A stretch of DNA of 64,000 nucleotides, from positions 2,477,501 to 2,541,500 of the forward strand of contig NZ_AP023441.1 of the NCBI RefSeq assembly GCF_019976755.1, written 5' to 3'. The notes beneath the pieces were generated by a model. That model was not told the DNA's origin. It made no database searches and worked only from the letters and a program-made list of their open reading frames with translations. The position numbers and the translations under genes are program-made. The DNA comes from Nostoc sp. MS1. GTDB lineage: Bacteria > Cyanobacteriota > Cyanobacteriia > Cyanobacteriales > Nostocaceae. Every line of letters begins with the position of its first letter. The stretch's first letter is position 1. Shown here one piece after another: positions 55,850-63,893 of this stretch.

Positions 55850-56380
55850 GTGACTGAACCCCTGTTTTGGTTGGGACTTTCAATTGTCTTAGTTGCTGCC
55901 AGTTTAACTGCTGTGTTGGTAGCAGCAATACCCGCTTTGCAGGAATTAGCACGGGCTGCCCGTAGTGCGGAAAAACTATTTGATACACTCTCAAGAGAAC
56001 TACCACCGACGTTAGAAGCCATCCGCACTACAGGCTTGGAAATTACAGACTTGACAGAAGATGTCAGCGAAGGTGTTAAAAGTGCTGGTCAAGTAGTCAA
56101 GCAAGTTGATCAAAGTTTAGATGGTGCAAGAAAACAAGCTCAAAATCTGCAAGTAGGTACACGCAGCGTCTTTGTTGGTGTCAAAGCAGCTTGGAAGACC
56201 TTCACCCGGCAAAAACCTACACGACGAACTGAACGTCTATCAATTACAGAACAATCTTCCTTAACTCTAAGAGAAAGAGAGGCACTAAAAGCAGAAAACC
56301 GACTCCCCAAAGCAGAAGCATACCGGATAAATGATAGTTATCAAGAACTCTCCAACTGGGACAATGATGTTGATGAGTAA
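55850..56380 (+). CDS. DUF948-like membrane protein
   Basis: This 176-residue protein starts at GTG 55850. It has one N-terminal membrane helix (about residues 5-28) followed by a long amphipathic helical region (LPPTLEAIRTTGLEITDLTE, then SAGQVVKQVDQSLDGA), as in DUF948 proteins. The C-terminus is basic then acidic. Function unknown; it follows the YtxH gene closely and may be co-transcribed. Confidence 0.78.
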   Translation: MTEPLFWLGLSIVLVAASLTAVLVAAIPALQELARAARSAEKLFDTLSRELPPTLEAIRTTGLEITDLTEDVSEGVKSAGQVVKQVDQSLDGARKQAQNLQVGTRSVFVGVKAAWKTFTRQKPTRRTERLSITEQSSLTLREREALKAENRLPKAEAYRINDSYQELSNWDNDVDE

Positions 56381-56422
56381 TTAGTCATTAGTCATTAGTC
56401 ATTAGTCCATAGTCCATAGTCA
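56381..56422. repeat. Heptamer tandem repeat (TTAGTCA units)
   Basis: Six consecutive 7-base units (TTAGTCA three times, TTAGTCC, ATAGTCC, ATAGTCA) form an STRR-type tract straight after the stop codon of the DUF948-like gene. Confidence 0.85.
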
Positions 56423-56583
56423 GAAGTTATTCTCCCTCATCTCCTTTATCTCCTTCACAATAATCTTTGCTTTCCCGTCCAAGATTAGAGTAAAGTAAAC
56501 AAGTGTAACGAATTATCACTTTTCCCGTACTCTTTTAAACCAACTTGTTCACTTCTACTGTTGATATTTGTATAAGAACGTCC

Positions 56584-57393
56584 ATGCAGTCTCGTTTTTG
56601 GCGACGGATTTTAGTATCTATTACAGTATTTTTCTTAGCTGGGTCACTATGGGGGCTACACTCTCCCTCGGCGCTGGCTTACGATAATCCTGACTTATTA
56701 CCTAAGTTTTTTACCCCAGTTGTAGACTTAGCTAAGACATTACCTGACCCACAGGAAGATAAGTTAGTTAAGGAAATAGAACAATTTGAGGCAGATACTG
56801 GCTGGAAACTGCGAGTATTAACGCAGTATGACCGTACCCCAGGTAGGGCTGTGATTAATTACTGGGGATTAGATGACAAAAGTATTCTCTTAGTCGCTGA
56901 CTCCCGTGGTGGAAACATCCTCAGTTTCAGCGTTGGTGATGCAGTTTATGAACTCTTACCCAGGACTTTTTGGATAGAATTACAAACCCGTTTTGGCAAT
57001 TTGTATTTTGTCCGAGAACAAGGTGAAGACCAAGCAATTTTACAAGCCTTAGATTCAGTTAAAGGCTGTTTACTCAAGGGTGGTTGTAACGTTGTCCCTG
57101 GTTTACCCAGAGAACAGTGGATTTTAACCCTAATTACATCAATCATTGGTGGGATTATTTGCGGTTTTGCAGCACAACCTCGCACAGAAGGACAGGTTTT
57201 CGCTTGGCAATGGGCTTTAATTTTCTCACCTTTATGGGGAATATTGTTTATTGCCTTCGGTATCGGGCCTGTGGTGACACGTACTAGTGATTGGCTACCT
57301 CTAGTCCGTAACATCTCTGGTTTCTTGATTGGTGCGTTGGTGGCTTATTTATCTCCTGTTTTTAGTCGTCCGTCATCTAGTACTAATTCTTAG
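56584..57393 (+). CDS. TPM-domain thylakoid lumen protein, Psb32-like
   Basis: From ATG 56584 the protein has 269 residues; an ATG 13 codons upstream is in frame but would precede the signal peptide by an unusual tail. A signal peptide ends at SALA (about residue 33). The TPM domain follows (about 45-165) with EADTGWKLRVLTQYDRTPG and KSILLVADSRGGNILSFSVG. Two hydrophobic helices lie near the C-terminus (about 192-212 and 223-262). This matches the cyanobacterial Psb32-type proteins that help protect and repair photosystem II, though with membrane helices at the end. It is probably lumenal or periplasmic and membrane-anchored. Confidence 0.8.
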   Translation: MQSRFWRRILVSITVFFLAGSLWGLHSPSALAYDNPDLLPKFFTPVVDLAKTLPDPQEDKLVKEIEQFEADTGWKLRVLTQYDRTPGRAVINYWGLDDKSILLVADSRGGNILSFSVGDAVYELLPRTFWIELQTRFGNLYFVREQGEDQAILQALDSVKGCLLKGGCNVVPGLPREQWILTLITSIIGGIICGFAAQPRTEGQVFAWQWALIFSPLWGILFIAFGIGPVVTRTSDWLPLVRNISGFLIGALVAYLSPVFSRPSSSTNS

Positions 57394-57409
57394 GGGAGTG
57401 GAGAGTGAG

Positions 57410-57469
57410 GAGTGCTGAGTGCTGAGTGCGAAGAAATTCTTATTTTGAATTTTGAATTTTGAATTTTGA
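57410..57469. repeat. Two heptamer repeat tracts (GAGTGCT and ATTTTGA units)
   Basis: GAGTGCT occurs three times at 57410-57430 and ATTTTGA four times at 57442-57469. Both are STRR-type 7-base tracts in the gap before cobH. Confidence 0.75.
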
Positions 57470-57560
57470 ATTGATTTCTCCCTCTACTTCTCCTAACCCT
57501 CTTACCTTGCGATCGCCCAAACTGATAAGCTGATGGCTGGTCTCTCAGTAATAAATAGCG

Positions 57561-58178
57561 ATGAAATGGCACGTAACTGATGCTCAAAGTTTAGCAATCA
57601 TCGATAGCGAAATTGGCGATCATGTATTATCGCCGGCAGAATATGAGATTGTCCGGCGGGTAATTTACGCTACGGCTGACTTTGAGTATAAGTCTTTAAT
57701 CCGGTTTTCTGAACGTGCTTTGCAAGCCGGGGCAGCAGCATTGGCGGCACGGACTACAATTGTTGTGGATGTGCCGATGATGCAAACAGGTATCGCCTAT
57801 AATATTCAAAATACGTTTGCTAATCCAGTATATTGCAGCACTGAAGCTTTAACCCGTCCGCAAACAGATAAAACTAGCGCCTCCTGGGGAATTGAAACTT
57901 TAGCTAAACGCTACCCAGAAGGCATTTTTATCGTAGGTCAAGCACAAACTGCATTAACTACATTGGTAGATTTAATTGAAGCAGAAGAGATTAACCCGGC
58001 TTTGATTATTGCTACCCCTGCAATATTTTTAGATGATGAAGATTATAAAAGACGGTTACAAGATTCCCTTGTACCCAACATCACAGTTGACGATCGCAAA
58101 GGGAATGCAGTTGTAGCAGCTGCGATCGCCGATGGATTGATAGACTTAGCGTGGCAAGCTTATGGGAAGAATAGTTAG
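57561..58178 (+). CDS. cobH: Precorrin-8X methylmutase
   Basis: This 205-residue protein belongs to the CobH/CbiC family, which moves a methyl group from C-11 to C-12 of precorrin-8X to give hydrogenobyrinic acid in cobalamin synthesis. Family stretches include ALAARTTIVVDVPMMQTGI, SWGIETLAKRYPEGIFIVGQ and the C-terminal GNAVVAAAIADGLIDLA. The region that holds the catalytic His in the Pseudomonas enzyme reads VIYATADFEY here, with Tyr36 at that place, from recalled alignment. Cyanobacterial homologues may all share this. No other cob genes adjoin it. Confidence 0.88.
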   Translation: MKWHVTDAQSLAIIDSEIGDHVLSPAEYEIVRRVIYATADFEYKSLIRFSERALQAGAAALAARTTIVVDVPMMQTGIAYNIQNTFANPVYCSTEALTRPQTDKTSASWGIETLAKRYPEGIFIVGQAQTALTTLVDLIEAEEINPALIIATPAIFLDDEDYKRRLQDSLVPNITVDDRKGNAVVAAAIADGLIDLAWQAYGKNS

Positions 58179-58262
58179 TTGACAATTAACAATTGACAAT
58201 TGACAGTTGTCATTGGTCAATAGTCTTAGTTATTATTTTTTCTTTTCTGCTCCTCATCTCCC

Positions 58263-58949
58263 TCATCTCTCCCCACTCCTTCGCCGGCGGCGGGGTCTGT
58301 CTTGTCTGTCTTCACGTAGGCGATCGCTGACTTCGTTAAAGAAATCTCGCCGCAGAACAGGGTAGTCGCTTACCCAGATGTCGCGGCTGGGGATATAAAC
58401 ATCACTAAATTCTTCTATTCTGCTCAAATCAGCGCTATTTGACAGTACAATCATTTCCGCTATTTGACCACGGGCTATAGCTTTATGAAAAGGTTTTAGT
58501 GGTGCTTCTAACTCAATACTAAAACCTGTATCATCGCCTACCTCAATGTTGATGCGTTTTTCTCGGTTTTCAACAATTACCAATTCCCCTTTGCTATTAA
58601 CGGTTTCTTGTTTACCCATCAATTTGTCTGTAATCCACCAATCAATGATGCGACCACGGAAAAAGCCACCGTATTTGTAACGGCGGCTTTTTGCATTGCG
58701 GAGACTAGCTTGAAGTACGGGATACCACAACCAAAAAAATGCACCAAATACTCCGAACAAAAAGACGAGAAGTCCAAAATCTAAACCAAAAACCCCTCTA
58801 ATTAGCAAAACTGCAACTACTGTGACTATAGAAATTAACAGGCGTTGCAAAAAATTAGAAAACTTTCCCCAGTAGTGTTTATACTGAGGGCCAGTAGCAA
58901 TTAGAGGCATTAGTTGTTCAAGTTTCTGGCGAGTCAGTGGTACTAACAT
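58263..58949 (-). CDS. Membrane protein of unknown function
   Basis: This 228-residue protein has two membrane helices (about residues 37-53 and 57-78), then a soluble domain of mixed strands (KRINIEVGDDTGFSIELEAP, EMIVLSNSADLSRIEEFSD) and a very basic Arg-rich end (RPRRRRRSGER). The helices are close to the N-terminus, so the bulk probably faces the cytoplasm. I recognise no named family beyond other cyanobacterial proteins. It lies 18 bases after dapB on the same strand and is probably co-transcribed with it. Confidence 0.72.
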   Translation of the reverse strand: MLVPLTRQKLEQLMPLIATGPQYKHYWGKFSNFLQRLLISIVTVVAVLLIRGVFGLDFGLLVFLFGVFGAFFWLWYPVLQASLRNAKSRRYKYGGFFRGRIIDWWITDKLMGKQETVNSKGELVIVENREKRINIEVGDDTGFSIELEAPLKPFHKAIARGQIAEMIVLSNSADLSRIEEFSDVYIPSRDIWVSDYPVLRRDFFNEVSDRLREDRQDRPRRRRRSGER

Positions 58950-58967
58950 GGGTGGGCAGTTTGAAGT

Positions 58968-59804
58968 TTATAGGATCTTTTCTAAACCATATACTAACGA
59001 CTTTAACTGTAAGACTTTGCGGATCGCAAGCAGGACTCCTGGCATATAGCAGGCGCGATCGCTTGTATCGTGGCGTAATGTATAAATTTGTCCTGGCGCA
59101 CCGAAAATTACTTCTTGATGGGCTATCAGTCCAGGTAGGCGCACGCTATGTATTCTAATACCTTCGCCAGCTAAACTACCTCTTGCTCCAGCTATCTTTT
59201 CCGTTTCTTCCACAATAGCAGGGTTAAAAGTTTTACCCAATTCTCCTAATAACTGTGCTGTTTGAATTGCAGTTCCACTAGGTGCATCAGCTTTTTGGTT
59301 GTGGTGGAGTTCGATTATTTCTACATGGTCAAAATATTGCGATGCAGTAACGGCAGCTTGTTGGAGTAATACCATGCCAATGGAGAAGTTAGGAATGATG
59401 AGACAACCGGTGCTAGCTTTATCGGCAAAATCAGCCAAATCGTGGATTTGTGCTGGACTTAACCCGGTAGTGCCGACAACTGGACGAATACCGTAGGCGA
59501 TCGCGCTACGGACGTTATCATAAACTGAATCAGGATGGGTAAAGTCTACTATCACCCCTGGCGGCCCTTTTCTTTCACCAGCCACATAACCCAGCATTGG
59601 TTCTAGTTGGTCTGTGATGGGAACTTCTAACGGTTCACTTAAACCCGCCAATTCCCCAGCATCTTGACCTTGATGTTCTGGGCTGCGGTCAATTGCACCT
59701 AATAAATTTAAGTCTGGCGCTTGGGCTATTGCTTTCACCACTTCACGTCCCATTTTGCCAGCCGCACCATTAACAATCACTGGAATAGGAGCTTGATTAG
59801 TCAT
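58968..59804 (-). CDS. dapB: 4-hydroxy-tetrahydrodipicolinate reductase DapB
   Basis: This 278-residue enzyme reduces hydroxy-tetrahydrodipicolinate with NAD(P)H in lysine and diaminopimelate synthesis, feeding peptidoglycan. The Rossmann motif is GAAGKMGREV (residues 14-23), the family loop reads VDFTHPDS, and the catalytic region is ELHHNQKADAPSGTA with the His-His pair and Lys. Length is normal. It starts at ATG 59802-59804 and precedes the membrane-protein gene at 58263. Confidence 0.95.
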   Translation of the reverse strand: MTNQAPIPVIVNGAAGKMGREVVKAIAQAPDLNLLGAIDRSPEHQGQDAGELAGLSEPLEVPITDQLEPMLGYVAGERKGPPGVIVDFTHPDSVYDNVRSAIAYGIRPVVGTTGLSPAQIHDLADFADKASTGCLIIPNFSIGMVLLQQAAVTASQYFDHVEIIELHHNQKADAPSGTAIQTAQLLGELGKTFNPAIVEETEKIAGARGSLAGEGIRIHSVRLPGLIAHQEVIFGAPGQIYTLRHDTSDRACYMPGVLLAIRKVLQLKSLVYGLEKIL

Positions 59805-59954
59805 AATTGAGAATATACTTTTTTACCTAACAAGGGAATTATTGTAGACAGTTTCGTGGTCTACTACTAGCCCCCAGAGCAAAAATGCCTTTCCAGTTTT
59901 AGCACTTTGATGGGTCTATAATAAACGTAATTTGAAATCGATAGAGGTAGGAGA

Positions 59955-60197
59955 ATGAATTGGGAAGTTACCAAAGCCAAACAAAAATTCTCCGATTTGA
60001 TTAATGCTGTAGCCGAAGAAACACAACTGATATATGACCAGAATCAACTGGTAGCTGTTGTAGTTGAGGCTGAAGTTTTTCAAGAATTTTTAGCTTGGCG
60101 CAAGCAACAAAAAAAGCCGTCTGTAGCTGATGCTCTTAAAGAATTGCGTCAAATCATGGAGGAGGAAAACTACACTTTAGAAATACCTCCACGCTAA
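59955..60197 (+). CDS. Phd/YefM-type antitoxin, orphan
   Basis: This 80-residue protein begins MNWEVTKAKQKFSDLINAVA, the DNA-binding fold of Phd/YefM antitoxins, followed by a strand and a C-terminal helix that normally wraps the toxin. AGGTAGGAGA lies just before the ATG. No toxin gene (Doc, YoeB or PIN type) follows: the next 119 bases are non-coding and the next gene is on the other strand. It may be an orphan regulator or an anti-addiction remnant. Confidence 0.8.
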   Translation: MNWEVTKAKQKFSDLINAVAEETQLIYDQNQLVAVVVEAEVFQEFLAWRKQQKKPSVADALKELRQIMEEENYTLEIPPR

Positions 60198-60251
60198 GAC
60201 TGTTATAACCCTTTTGCCGATTGCATAAATGACAAGTGTAAATAATTTAAG

Positions 60252-60275
60252 GTTTGTAGTAAGGACTTTAGTCCT
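60252..60275. repeat. Dispersed GGACTTTAGTCCT repeat, second copy
   Basis: It matches the reverse complement of 39733-39756 with one difference and lies in the gap after the antitoxin gene. Confidence 0.65.
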
Positions 60276-60316
60276 AAAAAAGGCTAAAGCACCAATTACG
60301 AACTAAACTTCAAATG

Positions 60317-61915
60317 TTAACTTAACTGTGCTACTAATTGATTTTCTAATAGAGTATCATTAGTTAATAAATCCTCAACAGTGATTCTTAAAAAGCGTTG
60401 TTCATCAACTTGAAATAAGATTTTAATGCGATCGCTCCCAGGAAATCCAGGCGGTGTGAGTTGGGCTATGGTTCTTGCGCCTTCTTTGTCGTTGAGGGGT
60501 TTGACGCTGGTAACATTATTATCCAGGCGGCGGGTAATTAAGTGATCGCCATCAAAGTAAACTTCTGTACCGCCTGTTTCTGCGCCTAGTTCGCCCAGTA
60601 TTAACTCGATACTAGGTTGATTTTCTAAGGAAGCGCCTAAGACTAATTCTACAGGCTGGATCATGGGGTAGGCTTGTCCGGCGCGAATAATGGGATGCCA
60701 ACTGTGGCGTTGGTTACGACGATCCCAATAGCGTACACCGTAGCTGTGATAGAGAAAATCTTTAATTTCTACACCTTGGGATAGTTGCAATGCACCTTGA
60801 GCAATCGCTTCAAATGGTTTTTCACAACGGATTGTTTCAGGCTCAAAATATTGCTTTACCCATGTCTGCACGGCGGGTAGCTGTACTGTTCCCCCAACTA
60901 ATAAAACTGCATTAATATCTGTTTGTTCAATTCCTTGGCGGCGTGCTTGTTGCAATAGATTAGCCATTGCATCATCTAATTGTTCAAAAAAGGCGTGTTC
61001 TCTGAGGATATTTTCTAAAGTTTCGCGGTTTAATTCTAATTCGTAAGTTTCAAAATTCTCATCATCAAAATAAACTTCACTAGCTTGGGTTTGCGTTGAT
61101 AGTTGAATTTTTACCCTTTCTGCTAGTCTTGTTGTAATAGGACTGACTGCTAATCCTTTATTTTTGGCAAAGTAATCTACTAACCAATTGTCAATATCTG
61201 TACCGCCTAAATTCTGCCCAGCTTTTGCCAAGACACGGGCAGTTTTAGTTTTTTGTTTGGAATCTTCTGCTAAAGATTTATTACCCCATTTCAACAAGAA
61301 ACCTACAGGTTTGGTGTTAGCTTGTGTAGGCTTATTTAGTTGAACCAGGGATAAATCTAATGTCCCGCCACCAAAGTCAACTACTAACAATATTTCTTGG
61401 TCTGCTAAACCATAACCCAAGGCGGCGGCTGTGGGTTCGTCTAACATTCGCACTTGTTCCACAGGTAGGGCTTGGCAGACTTTACCCAGCCAGTAACGAT
61501 AAGCTTCAAAACTGTCAACTGGTACAGTTAAGACTAAGGAGTCTAAGCCGCCTTCTTGGGGTGCTAGTTGTTGAATGACTTCAGTGAGGAACCATTGTCC
61601 TACTTGTTCAAAGGTGACAATTTGTCCGTCAAGTTCTGGTAAAAAGCCTTGGATATCAGCGCCGATACCCCGTTTGAAGCTACGAAAAAATCGCGCATCA
61701 CCTTTGAGGTCAAGACCGCGATCGCGTACTTGTTGCCCTGCTAAGATATTACCTTGGTTGGCATCTTCTACATACACCAAGCTGGGAATGAGGGGGGGAT
61801 TAAGGCTTTGTTGGATGGATAAGCCCGGTAAGGTGAGGGTTTCGCTTTGTTGGGTAACGGGGTTCCAACGGGCAATTACTGTGTTACTTGTACCAAAATC
61901 AATTGCGATCGCCAT
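60317..61915 (-). CDS. Hsp70-family (DnaK-like) protein
   Basis: This 532-residue protein has the Hsp70 ATPase domain: phosphate-1 loop AIDFGTSNTVIARW (residues 3-16), DEPTAAALGYG, phosphate-2 VDFGGGTLDLSL, and adenosine motif LLVGGTVQLP. The substrate-binding part is short (about residues 400-532) and lacks a clear helical lid and EEVD-like tail, so it is a divergent Hsp70 rather than the main DnaK. It starts at ATG 61913-61915. A J-domain dynamin is encoded in the window, but pairing of the two is speculative. Confidence 0.88.
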   Translation of the reverse strand: MAIAIDFGTSNTVIARWNPVTQQSETLTLPGLSIQQSLNPPLIPSLVYVEDANQGNILAGQQVRDRGLDLKGDARFFRSFKRGIGADIQGFLPELDGQIVTFEQVGQWFLTEVIQQLAPQEGGLDSLVLTVPVDSFEAYRYWLGKVCQALPVEQVRMLDEPTAAALGYGLADQEILLVVDFGGGTLDLSLVQLNKPTQANTKPVGFLLKWGNKSLAEDSKQKTKTARVLAKAGQNLGGTDIDNWLVDYFAKNKGLAVSPITTRLAERVKIQLSTQTQASEVYFDDENFETYELELNRETLENILREHAFFEQLDDAMANLLQQARRQGIEQTDINAVLLVGGTVQLPAVQTWVKQYFEPETIRCEKPFEAIAQGALQLSQGVEIKDFLYHSYGVRYWDRRNQRHSWHPIIRAGQAYPMIQPVELVLGASLENQPSIELILGELGAETGGTEVYFDGDHLITRRLDNNVTSVKPLNDKEGARTIAQLTPPGFPGSDRIKILFQVDEQRFLRITVEDLLTNDTLLENQLVAQLS

Positions 61916-61965
61916 AGTCTATAGTTATCTCACGCAGAGGCGCAAAGAGCTTTCCTATCAAACAA

Positions 61966-62913
61966 CTATTCTCCCATAAGCCACCATGACCGCAAATGGG
62001 CGATCGCTGCTTCTTTTTGTTTGGCTTCTACTTCTATCCAAGGTGCTTGGCGGTAAACGCTGGGCATATCGGTGATTAAATTGCTGTGTTTTCTATCTTT
62101 GAAGGCTTGTTCGCCGTTGGAAATATGGACTAATTGCCATTCTGGTTTTGCCCACGTTTCTCTGGCGGCGTTAAACATGGCGGTAACGCTGGAATCGTCG
62201 TAGCTATCTAAGTTTTCGTGGCATATATGATGATGAGCATCAAATACCATTGGGATTTTTGCTTGTTGGCATACTGTGAAAATTTCTTCGGCACTGTAGG
62301 CGTATTCGTCATTTTCTAGTGTGAGGCGATTTTTGATATTTTCTGGTAGGTTAGCGATAACTTTGACTAGTTGTTCGCTACGTTGCGATTTACCACCGTG
62401 AATGTTCATCAAGGACCAAGGGGAACGAGGTAAGCCTAGTAAGTCAAAAATATGGGCATGGTCTTCTAGGATTTTAATACTGTTTTTTACGACCTCGGAC
62501 GAGTCGGAACTGAGAACTACAAATTGGTCTGGATGTAGAACCATTCTAATATTGAGAGATTGGGCGCGTATACCAATTTGACCCAAATCAGCATTAATCT
62601 CTGCTAATATCTTTGCCCCAATTTGGTCTTCCATATCGCTGAGGGGAAATACACCTGAAGGAATGCGATATAGACGGATATTATTGTTCTGACAAAATGT
62701 TAGGGCATCGTGTAGACGCTGTAAATTATGCAGATATATTTCTCTCAAGCCGCTTTCACGTTCACTGAGGGAGAGTTGTAAATAACGTGTGCGCGTCATT
62801 GTCCGAAAGCGCACTTGCTTATCAAATGTAATGCAAACCAGCCCTAACTCTGGTTGAGTGTTTTCTGCTAACTGCACTGTTGAAGGCAGGTTATTTAACT
62901 GGGTTGCAGCCAT
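61966..62913 (-). CDS. uvsE: UV DNA damage endonuclease UvsE/UVDE
   Basis: This 315-residue TIM-barrel enzyme nicks DNA 5' of UV photoproducts and other lesions. Metal-ligand stretches are visible: NIRMVLHPDQFVVLS, MNIHGGKSQRSE, LENDEYAYSAEE, MVFDAHHHICH and HISNGE. The N-terminal ELGLVCIT is typical. Length matches the bacterial form. It starts at ATG 62911-62913 and lies 50 bases before the Hsp70-family gene on the same strand. A CRP-type site lies about 140-155 bases upstream but is better placed for rightward transcription. Confidence 0.92.
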   Translation of the reverse strand: MAATQLNNLPSTVQLAENTQPELGLVCITFDKQVRFRTMTRTRYLQLSLSERESGLREIYLHNLQRLHDALTFCQNNNIRLYRIPSGVFPLSDMEDQIGAKILAEINADLGQIGIRAQSLNIRMVLHPDQFVVLSSDSSEVVKNSIKILEDHAHIFDLLGLPRSPWSLMNIHGGKSQRSEQLVKVIANLPENIKNRLTLENDEYAYSAEEIFTVCQQAKIPMVFDAHHHICHENLDSYDDSSVTAMFNAARETWAKPEWQLVHISNGEQAFKDRKHSNLITDMPSVYRQAPWIEVEAKQKEAAIAHLRSWWLMGE

Positions 62914-63337
62914 TGAATTATCTGTTATCTATTACCACTGCTTTATTAAAGTTAATTCTCTTGATATGTGAGCAGTATCTAAAGCCTGATTCTTTAGGGT
63001 TTTTAACCTTATGGGATAGAAATTTTCTGTAGCTGGAGAGTAAATATCTATCCTGTGACATAAATCACATTTATATAAATAAAGTTACATATAGTTATAT
63101 GTATTTTTTGTAAAGTAAAAGAATACATTCTTAACCAAAAAGCCTGAAAGCCTCTTGATTAGAGGTCAAAGCATAGCAACAAAACCAATGACGGAATGTC
63201 AAGATAATGAGATGTATCTTTTGGTAGTACTGTCAAGATAGTGAAATATTTATTAATATAGGTATAGATGTACTCTCAAAAAGCAAAAGCAATCACGGTT
63301 ATTTTTCAACAAGTTATTACAAAGAGAACGAGGAAGT
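62914..63337. other. Divergent intergenic region with CRP-type site
   Basis: This 424-base gap holds the TGTGA/TCACA site listed separately, with a TATAGT hexamer at 63090-63095. A small CCTCT/AGAGG hairpin lies near 63150. No gene is seen. Confidence 0.6.
63054..63069 (+). promoter_or_regulatory. Perfect CRP-type binding site TGTGA-N6-TCACA
   Basis: TGTGACATAAATCACA is an exact match to the CRP consensus shared by E. coli CRP and cyanobacterial SyCRP1/AnCrpA. A TATAGT -10-like hexamer lies at 63090-63095; a start about seven bases later would put the site centre near -41, the class II activator position. This suggests cAMP-activated rightward transcription into the small gene at 63338 with a leader of about 235 bases. 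Confidence 0.7.
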
Positions 63338-63556
63338 ATGAAAGACCAGCAACAGACGGAAACTAAGGAGTTTGTAGGTAATCTCAAGAATGGGATATGG
63401 TTATTTGGCTTGTCCTCTTGGGTATTTGGTATAACTGACCGCAGCATTGCATCTTTTGCTGATGGTTATTTATCAGCATTAGATTTAACGCAGCTATTCA
63501 CAGCAGCAACCTTCTTCGTAGCGTGGTTATTTTTGAAGCCAACTTCTAGAGTTTAA
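63338..63556 (+). CDS. Small membrane protein behind the CRP-type site
   Basis: This 72-residue protein starts at ATG 63338 with GAGGAAGT just upstream, a good ribosome-binding site. It has a charged N-terminus (KDQQQTETKEF) and two hydrophobic stretches (about residues 19-30 and 48-66, ending FFVAWLFLKP). No family is known to me. Its position downstream of the CRP-type site makes it the probable target of that site. Confidence 0.62.
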   Translation: MKDQQQTETKEFVGNLKNGIWLFGLSSWVFGITDRSIASFADGYLSALDLTQLFTAATFFVAWLFLKPTSRV

Positions 63557-63893
63557 TCAGCTTGGAGTGCTTCACAGGTAGAACTTTTATGAAAACTGGA
63601 AGTGTGTGGAACAATGCGATAAATATAAGTGAAAAGTTGGGGTAATTCGGCTTCCAAAATTACTCCAATTTTTTAACCCAATATTATGTAAAAATTAGAT
63701 ATTTATCAGCGAGAAGTTGTTTGAATGAGAGGCTGTATAGAAGAATATTTCGAGAATAATTGAACGCAGCGAAAAGTTCTGTAGGAGGGTTTCCCTCCGT
63801 AGGAAACTTTTCAAGACAGATGCACGCTGATAAACGCTGATAAAGTAATGAATTTTATATTATGTGTAACCTCAAATACAATTGATATTACTG
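63557..63893. other. Intergenic region with hairpin repeat
   Basis: This 337-base stretch holds a hairpin repeat: GAAAAGTT 63771-63778 pairs with AACTTTTC 63805-63812, with an inner GGAGGG/CCCTCC stem at 63784-63798. GATAAACGCTGATAAA direct repeats follow near 63828. No gene is seen. Confidence 0.6.
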
